A stretch of DNA of 64,000 nt from Casuarius casuarius (Eukaryota; Chordata; Aves; Casuariiformes; Casuariidae), in contig PTFA01000042.1 of the NCBI GenBank assembly GCA_003342895.1, positions 2,844,716 through 2,908,715 of the forward strand. The letters are read 5' to 3'. The notes below the pieces were generated by a model that searched no databases, was not told the DNA's origin, and was given only the letters and a program-made list of their open reading frames with translations. Shown here piece after piece: positions 48,320 to 62,496 of the stretch; the stretch's first letter is position 1, and each line of letters opens with the position of its first letter. A program made the position numbers and the translations under genes.

Positions 48320-51300
48320 TGCATCAATAAGCCAGTACTTTCATTTTCAATTTTTTTTCTCCTTGTGCAACAGGAGTTTATTAAAAACTATACTACAACA
48401 ATTGTCCTGACTGCTAAATGCTATGCACTAGGGATGCTGAGTTTTACTGCTGGCTTGCCAGGGCCCCACAAAGCTCTGCTGGAAATGCCTCTTGTGGTAT
48501 AATAGGAATTACTTTTACCTGTTTAACCATGTCACCAGAAAGAATGGTGCAGTGATGACGCAGGTTGGGATATACAGAATTGATATGGGACTAATCAGTC
48601 TCTGATTCTGCTGCAAAAAAAGGTATGCCTGTCATCTAGAGCTCTAACATGAAGTAATTTTGTCAGTGGGAAATCCTGAATACTGTACTTCAGCAGAGGC
48701 AGCTGAGGTCAAATCCAGGCATCCAGCCCACCTGGACATAGACCAGCTAGTTATGACTGAGTAAAAAGTAGATCAATTGTTTCAGTTAGACTATTTCAAT
48801 GCAAAAAACTCAACCTTGGGTTTTTTTCAGCTAACATACTTCTAGGAGGCTACTGCTAGGCGTAGAATAGCTTGAATTTCAGACAGATGCACTCAAAGAA
48901 GAAGAAATTTCTACCATATGTAGAAAACTAGCTGTGCTAATTTGCCAAACCAAGCCAGTGAGAACTGGGATTCTGACTGTAAGTTTTCTCTTTATATAGA
49001 TTAATCATACTCCTATCATGGGGCATCTGTGAGACAGGGAGGAAGCTGATGTGGTCTGTTATAAATCATGACAGATGAGGCAGAATCATGTTTGCAGGAC
49101 AGCTTTGGGAGGAAGGATAGAGGCAGTGCCAACGTAGTCTAATCAAAATGGTTTACACTGACCCTTTAGAAATTTCATTCTCAAGTTTCTCTCCTATTCC
49201 ATTTATTATTGATCTTGAACACTGTAATAGAAGTGGGATATTTATTATTTTCTTGGCCCAAACAGACTTCTAATGAGGATGAATATTTAGGAAAGTAATT
49301 TCTTTTCAGATGTGTTGGCACATAAAACAGATACTGATTCCCTCTGACTCAGGTGGCTCTTACCTGCAGTAAGGCCTTACTTGTAGGTGAGGACCCCAAG
49401 CAGTGCAAGACACGTCTGACTGCCAAGAGAGAGACAGCATCAGCAAAGATGTTTCTTCACTGTCAACATAGGGGACTCCATAATGATATGATGTGGACTG
49501 AAAAGGAGTAGGTGAGTAGACCAGAAGTGTAACATAACAAAAAAAAAATGGCATCATTTCTCTTCAGTCTGGCTCCACAAGTAAATTCCTTTAGCATCTG
49601 TGCTGCTCAAAGCCCCCTTCTGCAAAAGCCATGAAAAGAGATAGTGTATTTTCCTTGGGATGTAGAATAGCTGCTAAGCTTCCTCTGGTTTTCTGGAAAG
49701 GATTGGGAAGCCCAGTAGTGCGGTTTCCAAAGATGATGTAACTCTACATGTCATTAACTCAGGGCAGTTCTTAGATGATACAATCTGTCTGTTAGCAAGG
49801 AAAACAAGTGCAGTTTATACTGCACCTGGTGCCGCAACTGCATGTTGTTGAAAATATGTAATTTTGGACATTACTGAACTTAGTGCTTTGATTTCTTAAC
49901 TTAAATGCCATTGCCATCCTAAGAACAGGGATTTTTTAAAAATTTATTTTCTTTATTTTTTAAAGAAATTACAATTTTGGAAGAACGTCTAAATAAGCCA
50001 CCACACTGATGTACTGTCCACCAAATTACACTATAGTGTTGACAGAAGGTTAAGACCTAATAAATTCCAGTGCAATCTGACACAAACACTTTGGTTAAAC
50101 AGGAACTAACATTTATGTCTAAGAACATTTATAATTATGTTAGTAAAGTTTAAAAAAACCAATGTCAAGAAAACCTGAAAAGAGTCTCAACAGAGATAGA
50201 TAGCCTCAGTGGAAGAAACCTTAGTCAGAGAAGGCCTAACAGATCTCTTCACAAACCAGAATTATTGCCTAGGTATGTTCACTAAGGGTCACTAACTCAA
50301 AGGCTGGTTAAATGGAAATATCTGCAATGCTGATGTTTATGTCAGAGCTTGTTGCCAAGACTCCCATTAAAGCACTGAGAGGGACAGGCTCTTCCAGGAT
50401 ACAAATCACTTTGTCCTACCAATGGATCTACGAATGGGATGTACAGTTTACTACAACTGCCTATTTCTCTCCACTGACCATAAAAAGAGACCATACAACA
50501 AACTGAGATGTGGGTTGCCCCGCATCTGAGGTTAGATGAGATCCACTCCACCTAAGAGAGCTTAGAGTCATGGCTAGGACCAGATTTGGGCAAACCATGC
50601 TTGTGCCAAGGAGAGTACACTGTTGTGGGCAGCTGAGCAGCCCCGCTGCCTGCATGACCTCCTCCAAAGGCCCTGGGATGTCTGGCTCACTGCTGCCCCA
50701 GGTGTGAAGGGTGGCTGCTGCCCCAGGAGCAGCAGGCTGGCTCGCCAGCACTCCAGCCTTGCGTTTGTGTCCAAACTCCGCTCTTTTTCTTTCCCTCTTC
50801 TCTCAACAGAAGCAGCGCAGACAGTTTGTTTCATATTCACTTAATAAAAGGAATTACAACTTCTGTGAAAGGAATATCCTGGTCATAAAACCCGGCCAGT
50901 TTAGCACCCCGTCATCTCTTTGCTGCATATAGCTAACGTTTAGGAAACGCTCTCACATTATATCCCTACCATGAAAGCAACATAGGGTTGTTGCTCAGTT
51001 TTGGGGTATGTGGTGGAGGTGCTCACCAGGCTGTTTCTTTCAGCCTCTTTTCTATTTGGGAAGCTATGAAAACGTACACTGAATCTGTGGAAAAGAGGCG
51101 GAGCAGTCTGGATGCAGTGGCTCTCAGTCTTAGCCCAATCCTTGGCCTCTTATGGGAGCAGAGAACAAGTAGGTCCCATTTCTACCCCTCTACCTCTCAT
51201 CTATCTTGCCAGATGCTGCATGGGAGATGTATGCAAGTCAAAACTCATCTAAGTCCTGAGCTTGGAGGAACTGGACTGCGTGCCTGAATTGAGGAATTCT

Positions 51301-54300
51301 CAGCATGACTACCCTCATTCAGGCAATCTTAATTCCTGAAGGCTGAACCCAAGATTGAAATGTTTGCTTGCACCACGCTGTACTGATGTGATGTCCATGT
51401 AACCAACCCAGAAACTACAGTGTGACTCAAGACTACCACACGATGATTTAAAGCTCCAGTTTAACTGCTCTTCTAACTGTGGACATCCTTATTGGAAAAA
51501 ATATCCTGTTGGTACCACACTAATCATTATTTAAATTTATGAGAAAGCTTAATTCCTAAATACATTTCACACTGAACAGTAGCTCTTCGGAGTTGCTTGA
51601 GTCAGCCAGTAACATGCACATTATCTATGTAAAAGATCAACCTACTGACAGATATAATTACTGAGTTTGTATAACACAGAGGGTAGGTTATATTCCCGTG
51701 TGAATTTTGAAATGACAGTTTGTCTTCATTTAGCCTGTGGTTTGCCTCGCTGGGCTTGCCCTGTGAAGTGGTTACATGTGCAGGATGACAGGCACAGAGG
51801 TGCCTCACTGTAGTGGGTGAAGTTGATGGTACCTGAGGTCTAACCACAGGCATTCGATACATTTTAGTGGTTGCGTTTTTAAACTCTCTTTATCCAGTTC
51901 CTGAAGAGGTGTACAGTGCGCTGGTCCCACCAGTGCAGTCACACCAGTGACTGGCGGGTGCTGTGGAGGCTCACAAGCTCCTGCGGATGACCATCCCCCT
52001 GGTTGTGAGGCAGAAAAGATCAGACAATAACACACCAGACCCATGGTAGCAGCTGGCCAGATGGGGAAGTCAACCCCTAGAGATTTTTAAACAAGTGCAA
52101 ATTCAAGTGTCCTCAGAGCAATTAAAAGATGCATTTCTTAGCGTCTTAAATATGAATTTGATAAGAAATAGCAGCTAGATACCTCAGTGGCTACTAAAAT
52201 AAAATGTGCAGGGTGCTTCCCATCTCTGAAAATTCTTGATTGCTACACAGAGATGGCACTCCCGGGAAACGATACTGCACAGATCCTTTCTCTTATCCCT
52301 CTTCCCTCAGCACCTGCTACCAGCCACTGCTGGAATGAGAGCACTAGCCTTGACTGACTTTTGACACAGCCATGTGTCAGTTCCCATGTAGACTTTTTTC
52401 TATAAGGCAATGATGTTGCCAAACGTGTTTTAATCTGAGCATTATACTCACACACAAAGTGTTTGTCAGGCAACAGTTTGGCAGAATGGTGCACCTAATC
52501 ACCAACTTCTTTTCACTTGATAAATTGTCTGCTAGCATCACATAGTCTATAAAAATTGTCCAGTATTCTGTTGGCCTTTTAATTTCCTCCATTCACTGTG
52601 TAAAATATATGCCTACAATATATGTCTACAAAGCTAATTAGAATATTTGCAACATAAATAATGTTATGTTGCCTTTATCTAGTGTGAGGCAATCAAATAA
52701 AGAAAGGGCCTGCTTTATATGTGTATCTAATAGGATAGACAAGCTACAGGAAGATGTAGTAAGGAAAAACATGTCTTCATGATGCCAATTTTTTCTGAGC
52801 TAACACATTGTGAAAGTCTGCTTATGTGCGCCAGTCTCAGCTTAAGGCCAAGTTAGTTATATCATTGCAACAATGCTCCACAAACTGAATTTCAAAGTTG
52901 CATCTGTTTAAACTTTCAAATGTAATGCTGACTAAATCAGCAATTGTCTAAGGAAAAAATAGGAAAGAATGCAGGACTGGCTTATGTGTATTTTATTTCT
53001 CCAGGTTCTCCATATATTAATATCAAGTCTCAAAGCGGAGCAGCAAGAGAAACTGAATGACACCTCTTGGAATGGATTGCTACTTTGAATGAGCCACCAT
53101 GTGATCTTTGCAATTTATGATCATGTTCACCTCTGCACAAGCCAGGTTAATTTAAAAAAGAAACAGTGCAGGTCTTTCATCCCCGCATACGTAGAAGTCA
53201 CTGCCATAGAGTGTTGTGAATGTTAAAAATACAGATTAGGAAAAACAGGAGGAGAAAAACTTCATTAAACAGGATTCCACACAAAGATGCAGATACAACT
53301 TCTGCCTCAAAAATTTCAGAAGTCACACATCACTGAAAGCTGGAAGGACATATACCTGGTGGCAGTAGCACTGAATGCTTGTTTTTTTCTTTAGCATCTG
53401 TGTGTGAGTCACTGTCAGGGGCTAGGCAACACTAACATTTGGTCTGACTCACAATGGCTCCGATTTTATTACTATTAATTTTACATTTTCTTCAAATTAA
53501 CTAAAAATGTCTTCAATTTAGAAAGAGTTTGATTGCCCTCCCCGCCTCTTAAATCACTTTTTTTACTTATCGGTCTAGGTTTATGACGTCCACATAGACA
53601 GAGATGACATCATGCCTATAACTCCACGGATAATGCCCACCTTGCAAAATACCTCTTCGATGTCCACTTGCTGATTTCTTTCTGTCTTGTCAATTTTAGG
53701 ATTTTGCCTTTTCAGACAAGACATACCTTACTGAGGATCTGTGCTATTATTTAGTGAGTTAAGGGTATCCCAAAGGAATAATATCAGCCCCTCTGAAGGT
53801 GTAGGGCTAACACAGTTACAGCATGTTCAGGACTTCAGCAGTTTCAATACCTCCTGCAGTGCTCTGCAATTTATTTCTCAAAATCCAGGGCTGCTCTGTG
53901 CACTGGCCCAGACTCCAGGTGGCTGTAGGATTGGCACCCTCCCATCAAGTTTAATGGTGACAGCAAGACAGGGCTTGTCTGCTCTGTTCAGTGAAGAAAA
54001 GCTTGGGGTAACTTTCATGCATAGCCAGCATATGGGTTCAGTGTGCTGAACAGTTTTCAGCCTTCATACAATCCTTGACAAACCATCCAGTATGGTCAAA
54101 ATTTATCATCTTTAGTTACTATCCAGTTGTCATCTCTGATGCAACTGGTTCCTAAGAAAGCGTAAGAATTACACATACCTGCCAGGAAGGAAGGGAGGAG
54201 AGTGTTTCTGAAGGAGCTGCAGCTGTTCGGCCCTCCCAGATGCAACAGCTGTATTGGGAAACAGAGAAATGGAGATGTCTGGGCCATTGCTGAGGCCATA

Positions 54301-55368
54301 ATTCCTGAGAAAAGCCCTAATGCCCATTTTTCAAAGAGGAGAGGTGGGCAGGAGATGGCCCTCATATTTTAACTTTGGCTAACCAAAAGAGGAATTGTTT
54401 GCCTTTTCCTTTCTTTAAAAAATACAGGTGCTTTTCTGATACTAGCTCCTTACTTGGGTTTATAGTCAGCCTCACTGCCACACCACATGGCCATTACTGA
54501 CATTGCTTCGGAGAGAGGATTTTGCCAAAACCCAGAGCCAGAGCCAAGGCTTCTGCATTTTCCCGGCCAGGCTCATTCTGGGAAATCCAGCCTGGGCCGC
54601 ATGTCCCGTAGATGTGGGTGGGGAGAGACTGGAGCTCGGAAACAACTGGCCCTGGCCAAGCACTGACAGGAACTGCCCCGCTGCCTGCACCCCACAGCCT
54701 CCCCCACCGCCCCCGGCAGCGGGCCCACAACGCCCAGCCTGGCTGTGGGGCAGCAGCCAAGTGCACTGGCTGCTTCCTAGGAGGAAAATGCCAAGGACAA
54801 ATTAGAGTACACCAAAATGCATGGCAAGGGACAGCAGATGATCTAACTGTATCTCCACTTCAAATCTCCTGGATTTAAAAATTCCACCTGGGTCGCTACT
54901 AGTTGGGAAACACTTCTGAAAGTGGCAGAGAAGGATAGAAAGGTATGTCTACATGGTTTAGAACAAAGAGCAAACAGAAATTTTTGCACACAGAATAAAA
55001 GAGTTCAGCTCTATTATGAACACATTACCAAGAAAGTTAAATACGTGATATGGGATCAGCAAAACTGGAAACTCCCTGTCCAGTCAAAGGATGTAGTTTT
55101 GTGTTGCTGAGACAACTGTTGCCCCTTTTAAAGCAGTGTCCTCTGAATCACTGTATTCACTGGAACAAAGATTTAAGTTGAGCCATTCTCTGAAAATCCT
55201 AATCACCAGGATATAGAGTCACTCTCATTCTCTCTGAAATGCAGTGCATATTTAAGTATTTTCTGCCAAATGGAAGAACTTCAAGAGAAGAAGTTCTTAC
55301 ACCAGAACACCTTACAGTGGAAGTTAGTACAGTCTCCCAAGAAACAAAGCCTGGCTCCAAACCAGGCA
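48318..55368. other. Non-coding DNA, GC-rich patch at 54.5-54.8 kb
   Basis: No gene is recognised in 7 kb. Frames reach at most 111 codons; one of those, 48167-48502, is only the poly(A) tract read as poly-lysine. The stretch 54540-54780 is GC-rich with about eight CpGs, and its several overlapping frames on both strands (100, 88 and 90 codons) reflect base composition. No interspersed repeat is recognised. Confidence 0.55.
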
Positions 55369-55426
55369 GGAGAAGGACTTGGACCCAAGTCTCCATGCAA
55401 GGCACTAATCAATGGGCTATTGAGGA
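55369..55426 (-). repeat. tRNA-derived SINE-like remnant
   Basis: Read on the minus strand, AATAGCCCATTGATTAGTGC resembles a Pol III A box in the form 'TAGCCCAGTGGTTAGGGCAC', and GGGTCCAAGTCC (plus 55375-55386) resembles the B box GGTTCGAATCC, with a spacing of about 20 bases. Together they match the phrase 'ATAGCCCAGTGGTTAGGGCAC..GCCTGGGAGACCTGGGTTCAAGTCC' that I recall from old sauropsid SINE-like repeats. The spacing is shorter than in a functional tRNA gene and no cloverleaf folds, so this is not a tRNA gene. Confidence 0.55.
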
Positions 55427-57659
55427 ATTTATTACTACAGGTCTTGGTTTTATGTACCAATGGCGAAAGGGATTGGGGCGCAGAACCACATGCTTTGTAA
55501 ACCCTGGTTGGTGCCACCACAGCTAGGGCAGCCAGGGGCACATACTTCAGCTGTGCACAAAACCTGTGCTATGACTTCTGCTTTCTTCATGCTAATAGCT
55601 AAGAGTGAAGGAGATAAGTGACCCTATGTCCTGAGCCACTTATCACTTTTCCAGCAATGTAGCCACTCACTTCGCACAATTCAGAAAACATTCAGAGCCA
55701 AGGAATATGGGATTCATCTGGCTCTAGTCAGAGCTTTCTGAAGGTGTCGTTTCCCACATATTCCAACTCTTCCCTGTATTCCCAAAAGTCAGAGGACAGT
55801 GATCAAAATGTGCACACTTACTTCAACAAGTGCAGGGTTTTGCAAGTTGCGGACTCGGCCGTGCCTGTGCACTGTCTGCTTCAGTGGCAACCCTCTCACT
55901 GGGGGGTGCCCCCGGCACCTTCACCCACGCACAGCCACTTCTCCTTGCTTTAGCCTAACAAAGGGTAGGTTAAACATCCTGTCAGTAGGGTTGCAGGCCT
56001 CCCAGGATGATTCAAGCTAGTAACACTGATGCAACAAAGATAAAGTGTTAACATTTTCCTTGGAGTGGGAGAATGGTTGCCACCTGGATGTTTAGCAGAG
56101 CTCCTTTAAACTGAGCAAGAGGAGGATACTCCAGCCCTTTATTATTGTTTTCTTTGGAAAAGCTCAGGCTTTCATTGTCAAGAACTATTTAATATGATAA
56201 GTTACAGTGTTAAAAACCATGCGCAGGAACAGATGAATAACTCTGTATACTGTCTGCTCAACCATGCTGAGACTGAAGTCAAATATTTGAGGTTTGCCAC
56301 AAACCAAGATGAAGCTTATTTACACTAACAAAGGGCACCCAAGGAACAGTGGTGGCCTTAAATATGCACAATGTGTTTATCAACACCAGATATTTACCTT
56401 AACTTTTATACTTGGAGAGAGGCTTCCCACATGCTCAGAGTCATGACCTACGTGGTTATCTTTGTCTTGTCTTGCTTCTGTACAGCACATGATGTGTACT
56501 GTAGGAAGAGACTGGACTCAGAAATAACCCATGTGCAGCACAAAATAATACCCCTGAGTATTCTTGGAAACTATCCTCCTTTATTATATCCCAGACCATA
56601 TGACTCCAGAGCTTTCTGCCCTTGCTAAATTCTCACAAAACCTTCCAGCTATTATCTATAAACTGTAAATTAGGCTTTCTTTCTCAAGGACATTTTTGTT
56701 CAGAGAAAAGATATTTCATTGCCAGTGGAGTGGAGGGAGCTTGCTTCATATCATGTCATCTGGCAGCTCCTGCAGGCCCTTGTTAGCATGCTCGGGTTGG
56801 TGTGGGGGAGCGTTTCCTCAGCTTCCACATTGAGCCAAGCAAGGCCACTGCTGGAGACATGCTCCAACACAGGCTCTTGCAGTGTCAGAGCAAGAATGAC
56901 TTTTCTCTGCAGCAAGCCCTGGAGAGCTGGATGGGAAAAGGGAAGAGGCAGCATCCACAAAGAAGCTGCCATGGCAGAAAAAATCCCATATTCCTCCCTG
57001 CCTGGCCTTCCTCTGAAGGGACATGAAAAACAGCTTATCACAGCTTGCTCCCTAGAGGTAATTTATGTATTGAGGGATTGTTTTTTCTCCATCTCTTCTC
57101 CCCACTGAACAACCCGGTTCTTTCGATCATTCTTCATGTTTGCTAAATCACTACTTATTCATGTTCTTTTGCTGGACTCCATCCAGCTGCCCTGCATCAA
57201 AAAGCAACAAGTGAGTACTGCTTTGATGAGGCACAAGGACACAACCCAGATAGCCCTAAAAAGCACAGCGAGTTTCCTTTGGGGAGAGGGAGACTCACCT
57301 AGCTATCAGTGAGGGGGGAAAATTCATCAGGTTTCCACAGTACAGGACAAAACCTCACGACAGACCATCTGAAAGACCTTCTTGTCCCTGTTTGGATCTG
57401 CCTGCAGATTGTGCCCTGTGCAGTAACTCAGTCAGCAAGGGTCTCCATGACTGTCAGTCAGGATAAGACCTAGCTGTGGGTTGTATCAGCAGACTGCTAA
57501 TTCTCTAAAATCAGACCAGAGTCTTTTCTGTCCAACCATCCATAGACAGACATTTTCAGCTATATTGGTTCTTGTGGTTCCCAGGTCACACTGCATAGAA
57601 CATGTTATTAAAACAAGATGGAAAGGCAATCGCTTACTCCTTGTCAATATTTATGCAGC
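55427..57659. other. Non-coding DNA, no gene recognised
   Basis: No gene is recognised. The longest frame is 56719-57108 (plus, 129 codons), with no known motif and with overlapping minus-strand frames. No simple repeats of note. Confidence 0.55.
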
Positions 57660-58130
57660 TTAAGTTCATCTAGTCCAAACCCTGCACTGAGGCAAGATTA
57701 AGTGTAACCAGGCATCTCTGGCGGAAGATTGTCTAACTAAATCTCGAAAAGATTTTGAGAAGGAAGCTTTGCAATTTTCCTAGATAACCTGTTCTACCAT
57801 TTCACTAACTCACTTAAAAAAAAAAGAACAAAGAAACAAACAATAAGATTTTCCTTATAACCAAGGTATACTATCTTTGCTGGAGATTCAGTAATTTCTT
57901 TTTCACTTCCCTCGGTCAACTTGAAGAAAATTGATTGCTGTCCTGTCATAACAGCCTTTAAATATTCAAAGACTTTATATATCCTTCTCCAACCTTTGCC
58001 CTTGACTAAGCCCCCTACTTCCTTTAATCTTTCCTAACAGACCGTGTTTTTCAAATTTCTTATTGTTCTTGTAACTCTCCTCTGGCCTCTCCCTAATTTG
58101 TCTACATCCTCAGGCACTGAGAGCATTTGC
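57660..58130 (-). mobile_element. CR1 LINE 3' fragment, antisense
   Basis: On the plus strand the text runs GTTCATCTAGTCCAAACCCT, ...TAGATAACCTGTTCTACCAT, ...TAAGATTTTCCTTATAACCAAG, ...TCCTTCTCCAACCTTTGCCC and ...GTAACTCTCCTCTGGCCTCT. This is the reverse complement of a CR1 3' part ('ATCTAGTCCAACCCCCTGC...GGCAACCTGTTCCAGTGCCTCACCAC...AATTTCTTCCTAATATC...GTCTCCCC...GGCCCTCCTCTGGACTC'). It spans about 470 bp and is strongly diverged. An A-rich insert of about 30 bases (57817-57848) separates two parts of the consensus. The terminal ATTCTATG repeats, expected just before 57670, are missing. Confidence 0.8.
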
Positions 58131-61100
58131 ATTATCCACTCTGATCTCCTGAACAGCAGTTCACTCTCCCTTGCAGATTGATCATTAAAAGCATTTTTCT
58201 GCATTATGTTATCTTTGAAACTCAGTGTGAAATTTCAAAATGAGAATAACAAATGCCACCAATAACGAATCTCTTTGACTAATGGAATTGCTTGCAGAAA
58301 TGGCAAAGCATCCCAAAGCAGTCGTACCCCAACTGGGCCCATGGCAGCCCCTGGCTGAAGTCAAGTCCAGCTGGAACAACAGGGTAGCTCTAAGGCACCG
58401 AAGCTTCAGAAAATCCCCACATAGAAAACAGAAGCTTGATTAAGACATTTTCATCCCACAATATGAATACCTATCTCTATGGCTATTTCTGTAACACCAG
58501 TTTTTAGGTGTTAGACCAAAATACAGCTGTCTTGCAACATGGTTTTTGCTTAGTCCTGCCCCCAGAGGCCAGGGAGACCACTGTTATTTAGTGAAAGCAT
58601 TTATACTCCATAAAGACCGGCAGGTGAGAGGAAGGGGGGGTTCCATCTAATGTCCAATATTAAAAATACAGGATATGAAGGTAAGGAGAATAAGATGAGG
58701 GGTTTAGCCAGAAACCACATCTGAGACTTTCTATAGTCTTGCATCAATGAGGAGTCCTGTAAATCACCCAGGCAGAGCAGTGTAAGATGAGCTGTCACTC
58801 TATTGAGGTGTACTAGAGAGAAAAAAGGGGAAGAGGACTGTGTAAGAAAAGGAAGCAGGAAAGCACAAAAAAAATGCTACAGGAAGTTCTAGCAAGCTGT
58901 CCATAAGAAAAGGGGAGAAGTGAGACCAGGCAGGGATTTCAGGTACCTCAGATCTCGCTCCCCAGGGATCGGTTGCCTGATTTCACTTGTTTAGGATGAA
59001 ATACAAATAACGGCAGAAGAGAACAAGATGTCACAATTGCAGTTAAAGTAAACCAACAGAAGTGGCCTAAATCAGAATAATCAGAATAAATCAGAACATA
59101 TCATGGCGCTGAGTGGGATAGTCAAGGACAGACTGACAACACCACCAAGTCTGTGCTCTGGCTCAGGCGGTCTGCATGAGAAGCCACAGGACACCACCGC
59201 CACTGCTTCAACATTAGTTTTTCTCCCTTTTTTCCTCTGCCAGTTCTGCCACCCAAGAAGGAGATAACTACTGCTCTAGCCATCAGGTGGTTGGGGTGAG
59301 TGTTTTTAGCTACAGAAACATGGCAGCTGTGGGACCTTTCTCCTCTTTATTAGAGGCCCAAGGAGGTTTCCCCTTCTCATTAGTTGATGAGAAATATTTG
59401 ATGTGAAATAATGAATGTGGGTTTTTGTTTTAATCTGCAAAATCAGATGCTGTTTATTTTCCAAAGAACTCTTGGAAATGAAAAGAGATGAGAATACAAA
59501 AAGAATGTCAAAATTAATTACATGGAAAGCTCAGCTCGCAGTTAAACTTCCTGGATAGCCTGGGAGACCTGTAAGCCAAACACAGGACATCATTGCTCCA
59601 GACACATTAAACAATCATTAACTTCCCTGTGTGAGGGAAAATGATTAGGTGTTGCTCAGTGCACCGTGTAAGAAATCACTTGTATAACCAGAGGCCTAGT
59701 TGTGAGAAGCAAAATCTTGCAATTCAGAAGCAGAGCAGGTTGTGCACTTGTGCAATGTAATACAAGTGAACGTGTACTCCACAGACCCTCTGTGCCCAGT
59801 CCCCTCTGGGAACTGCTTCCCCCCGTGCTCGCTGTCACAGGCTGCTGCCATTTGCATCCCATTTTTTATTCTTTTTGGGCTGCATAAGAGTACAGGCTAT
59901 CCGCAGACTTCTTTTTGAAGAGCATTTTTACAGTCATGGAGGTTGACTGATTGTGAGGTTTATATGCCTGAAATATGCTGTTTCTTATGTCAGTCATTTA
60001 TATTATTTCAAGACTGACATATTGCATGCAAAACATGAGCTTTCCAAACATGCTGGGCAATTCTGGGTTCCCCTGCAACCAGTGGCAGAAGTCCACTGGC
60101 TTTACTGAAAATAGGGTGTTACCACAGATTTGGAAGGTGTGTGGGAAAAGAAAAAAAAATCCTTATCCTTTACTGTAGCTTATAGAAGGAAAATTTATGG
60201 TGACTTCAGTTTATCATGTCTAAAAATTGCATTAACCTACTTCACCACAGGACATGAGGGACTGAAGACCCGTGACCTAGGACTGGCTGTGCTTCCTGGC
60301 TGCACATTCACATCACATTTAAGGACAAAGGGAAAAAATTATGACTATTACCACAGCCTGGATTTTGGTACCGCTTTTGGAAAGCATAAGAATTTACTAA
60401 AAATTTCTACTATTGGACAGATCCTCCATCTCTACTAAAATCCCTGCCTACCACCAGAGTAGAATCGAAGTTCCTTAGCCCAGGCATGAATAGCCAGCTG
60501 TAATGCTCAGCTAAAGCCAAATTTACTCAGCCTATCTTCCTCACATAGGAGCACATCAGAGCTGAGAAAAAGTGAAGACAAAGCAAAGCGCACCTTAATG
60601 ATGCTAGGCCTTGCCAGCCTCTATGTAATGAGCCATATGGGACTTTCCCAGCTGATAAATAAGCTGGCACAGCAGGCCTATGGCTGCTCTGACTTGCAGT
60701 GGCAGCTGGTTCAGACCTCCAGATCAACATCTGAGTCAGTAAGGCAGGATAAAGCTGAGCACAGCCGAGGAGTTTCTTACTACTGAAGCTGTGCCAAACA
60801 TTCCTGTTGCTTTAAAAAGTACTTTACTGTCAGCAGACTTTGAGTAAAGTCTCGTCTCATCCTGGAATCGAGGTACCCTGGAGAAACAGCATGAATATTA
60901 CATGCTCAAAAATATATTACATAACATGTTTATTATTTACCTTGTTTTCAGTTAATTGTTTTTTGCATGGACTAGAAAGCACTACAGACTTTCAGATACT
61001 GGCATTGTCTAGCACACTGTATTAAACCCCCAGGGCAGGCCTAATTGGCTTGTGGTTGCAGATATGTTGTAACGGACTTGGCTTGAAGTTTTGCTGGCCA

Positions 61101-62134
61101 CTTCATTTAGACTCATCCTTATTTGCTCCTTTAAAACAGGAAGAAGGCATCCAGATTTCTTGGGTGAGGTCAGTGTGAGGTTTCTTTCCAGACACAGGGG
61201 CCATTTTCTCCCAAGTCTTTCAAAATGAATTGAAACGCTAAAAGCACTTCAGACCATGAGGCATTAATTCATGGGAGCTTGCTCTTTTGAACTTTCTATT
61301 TAAACAGTGAATAATTTCTGTACTTCATCACTTAAACCAAATCTTAGATATCATCTTGTGGACCTTACATTTGTGGCTATTGTCAGGGTTGTCTTATTAC
61401 AGTGCAATCCAGCCTCAGAAGGATGGGAAATTATGGATTTCATAGAAAATAAGTTGCGTTTCTCTATAAAACTTGTCTAAACATAGTTTCTGAACCCGTA
61501 TAATTATTTCAGTTGGGAATATGACTTCCTTCTAGCAAAGCGCTAGATCGGTGCCACCACAGATGATAGTGCCACACCAGAATACTTTTAAGACATATAC
61601 AGTAGCCCTGTGTATGCATCTGCCCTCATACATTAGTGTTTCAGCATGCTCGTTTTGGCAACTCCTCTGTACAAAATTAGCCCTAATTAGATCAGTATAA
61701 GGCTTGGTGGGGATGCAGATATATTGAAGTAAAAATGCCTTGTTGTGATAAAACACATTCTCCTTTCTCCATAAGGACAACCTCGATTTGTATAAACATC
61801 ACTGTAGTTATGATGTGATTGCATCCACGCTAAGGAGGAGTAGGGGAGAGGTAGAGATTGTGGTACTCTAATTATACCAATAAGGGCAGAGCAATACAGC
61901 CTTTATGTATAGGCGAGGCCTTAAGGTCAAGATATAAATGTCCAGCAAATGGTGACCTCTGAGAGCCAGTAGATGAATTATGACTTCTGATAATGAAGGT
62001 TTTTACTGGACGTAGCAATCAGAATATAGCCATATAGGAATGCGGAAAAATGGCAAAGGGAATATAATTTAGCAGAATGACTCAGGCAAGTGTACATAAT
62101 GGGAAAACCTTATTTTTCCACAGCATTCAGGGTG
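58131..62134. other. Non-coding DNA, no gene recognised
   Basis: No gene is recognised; frames are at most 102 codons (60130-60438). Only short A-rich runs are present, for example at 60149-60160. I see no further repeat that I can name. Confidence 0.55.
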
Positions 62135-62265
62135 TTCTCAGGAACGCAGGACTGGGAAGGACATTGTGCGTTGTCAAGTCCAGCCCCTCACTAGCTCAGG
62201 CAACATATCCTACGACTTTTCTCGTAACTGACCAAGCTCTATCCTGAAACCGCTTACCTCGGGAG
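62135..62265 (-). mobile_element. CR1 LINE 3'-end fragment, antisense
   Basis: GCAGGACTGGGAAGGACATT, then GTCAAGTCCAGCCCCTCACT, then ACTGACCAAGCTCTATCCTG followed by AAACC fit the reverse complement of a CR1-type 3' end ('AGAACTGGAAGGGACCT...GTCATCTAGTCCAGCCCCTGCACT...CTGATCAAGCTCCATCTTGAAACC'). The copy is short and stops around 62265. Confidence 0.7.
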
Positions 62266-62496
62266 GGGAGAATAGTGCTCTACATTTCACCCCCTGGGAG
62301 GCTGACAGTTAGTTGCATTGACATTTCAGTCTGGCAGCACAAAAGCTGAGTAATGCACCAGAGTTCAGCAGCAGTGCCAGGAGTCTAACACACTCAGCTG
62401 GAAAGCTAGTAACAAAAAGGCTGGGATTTGCAAAGAAATCTGATAGAGTTCGGCTCCCAGAGAAACTGTGTTCCTAATTCTCTCAGGAAAATCCTA

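Noticed and set aside
48167..48502. 111-codon frame with a poly-lysine run
   Set aside because: The lysines are just the poly(A) tract read in frame.
55369..55426. Possible tRNA gene
   Set aside because: A- and B-box-like motifs are too close together, no acceptor stem or anticodon arm folds, and no T-run terminator follows in the minus direction.
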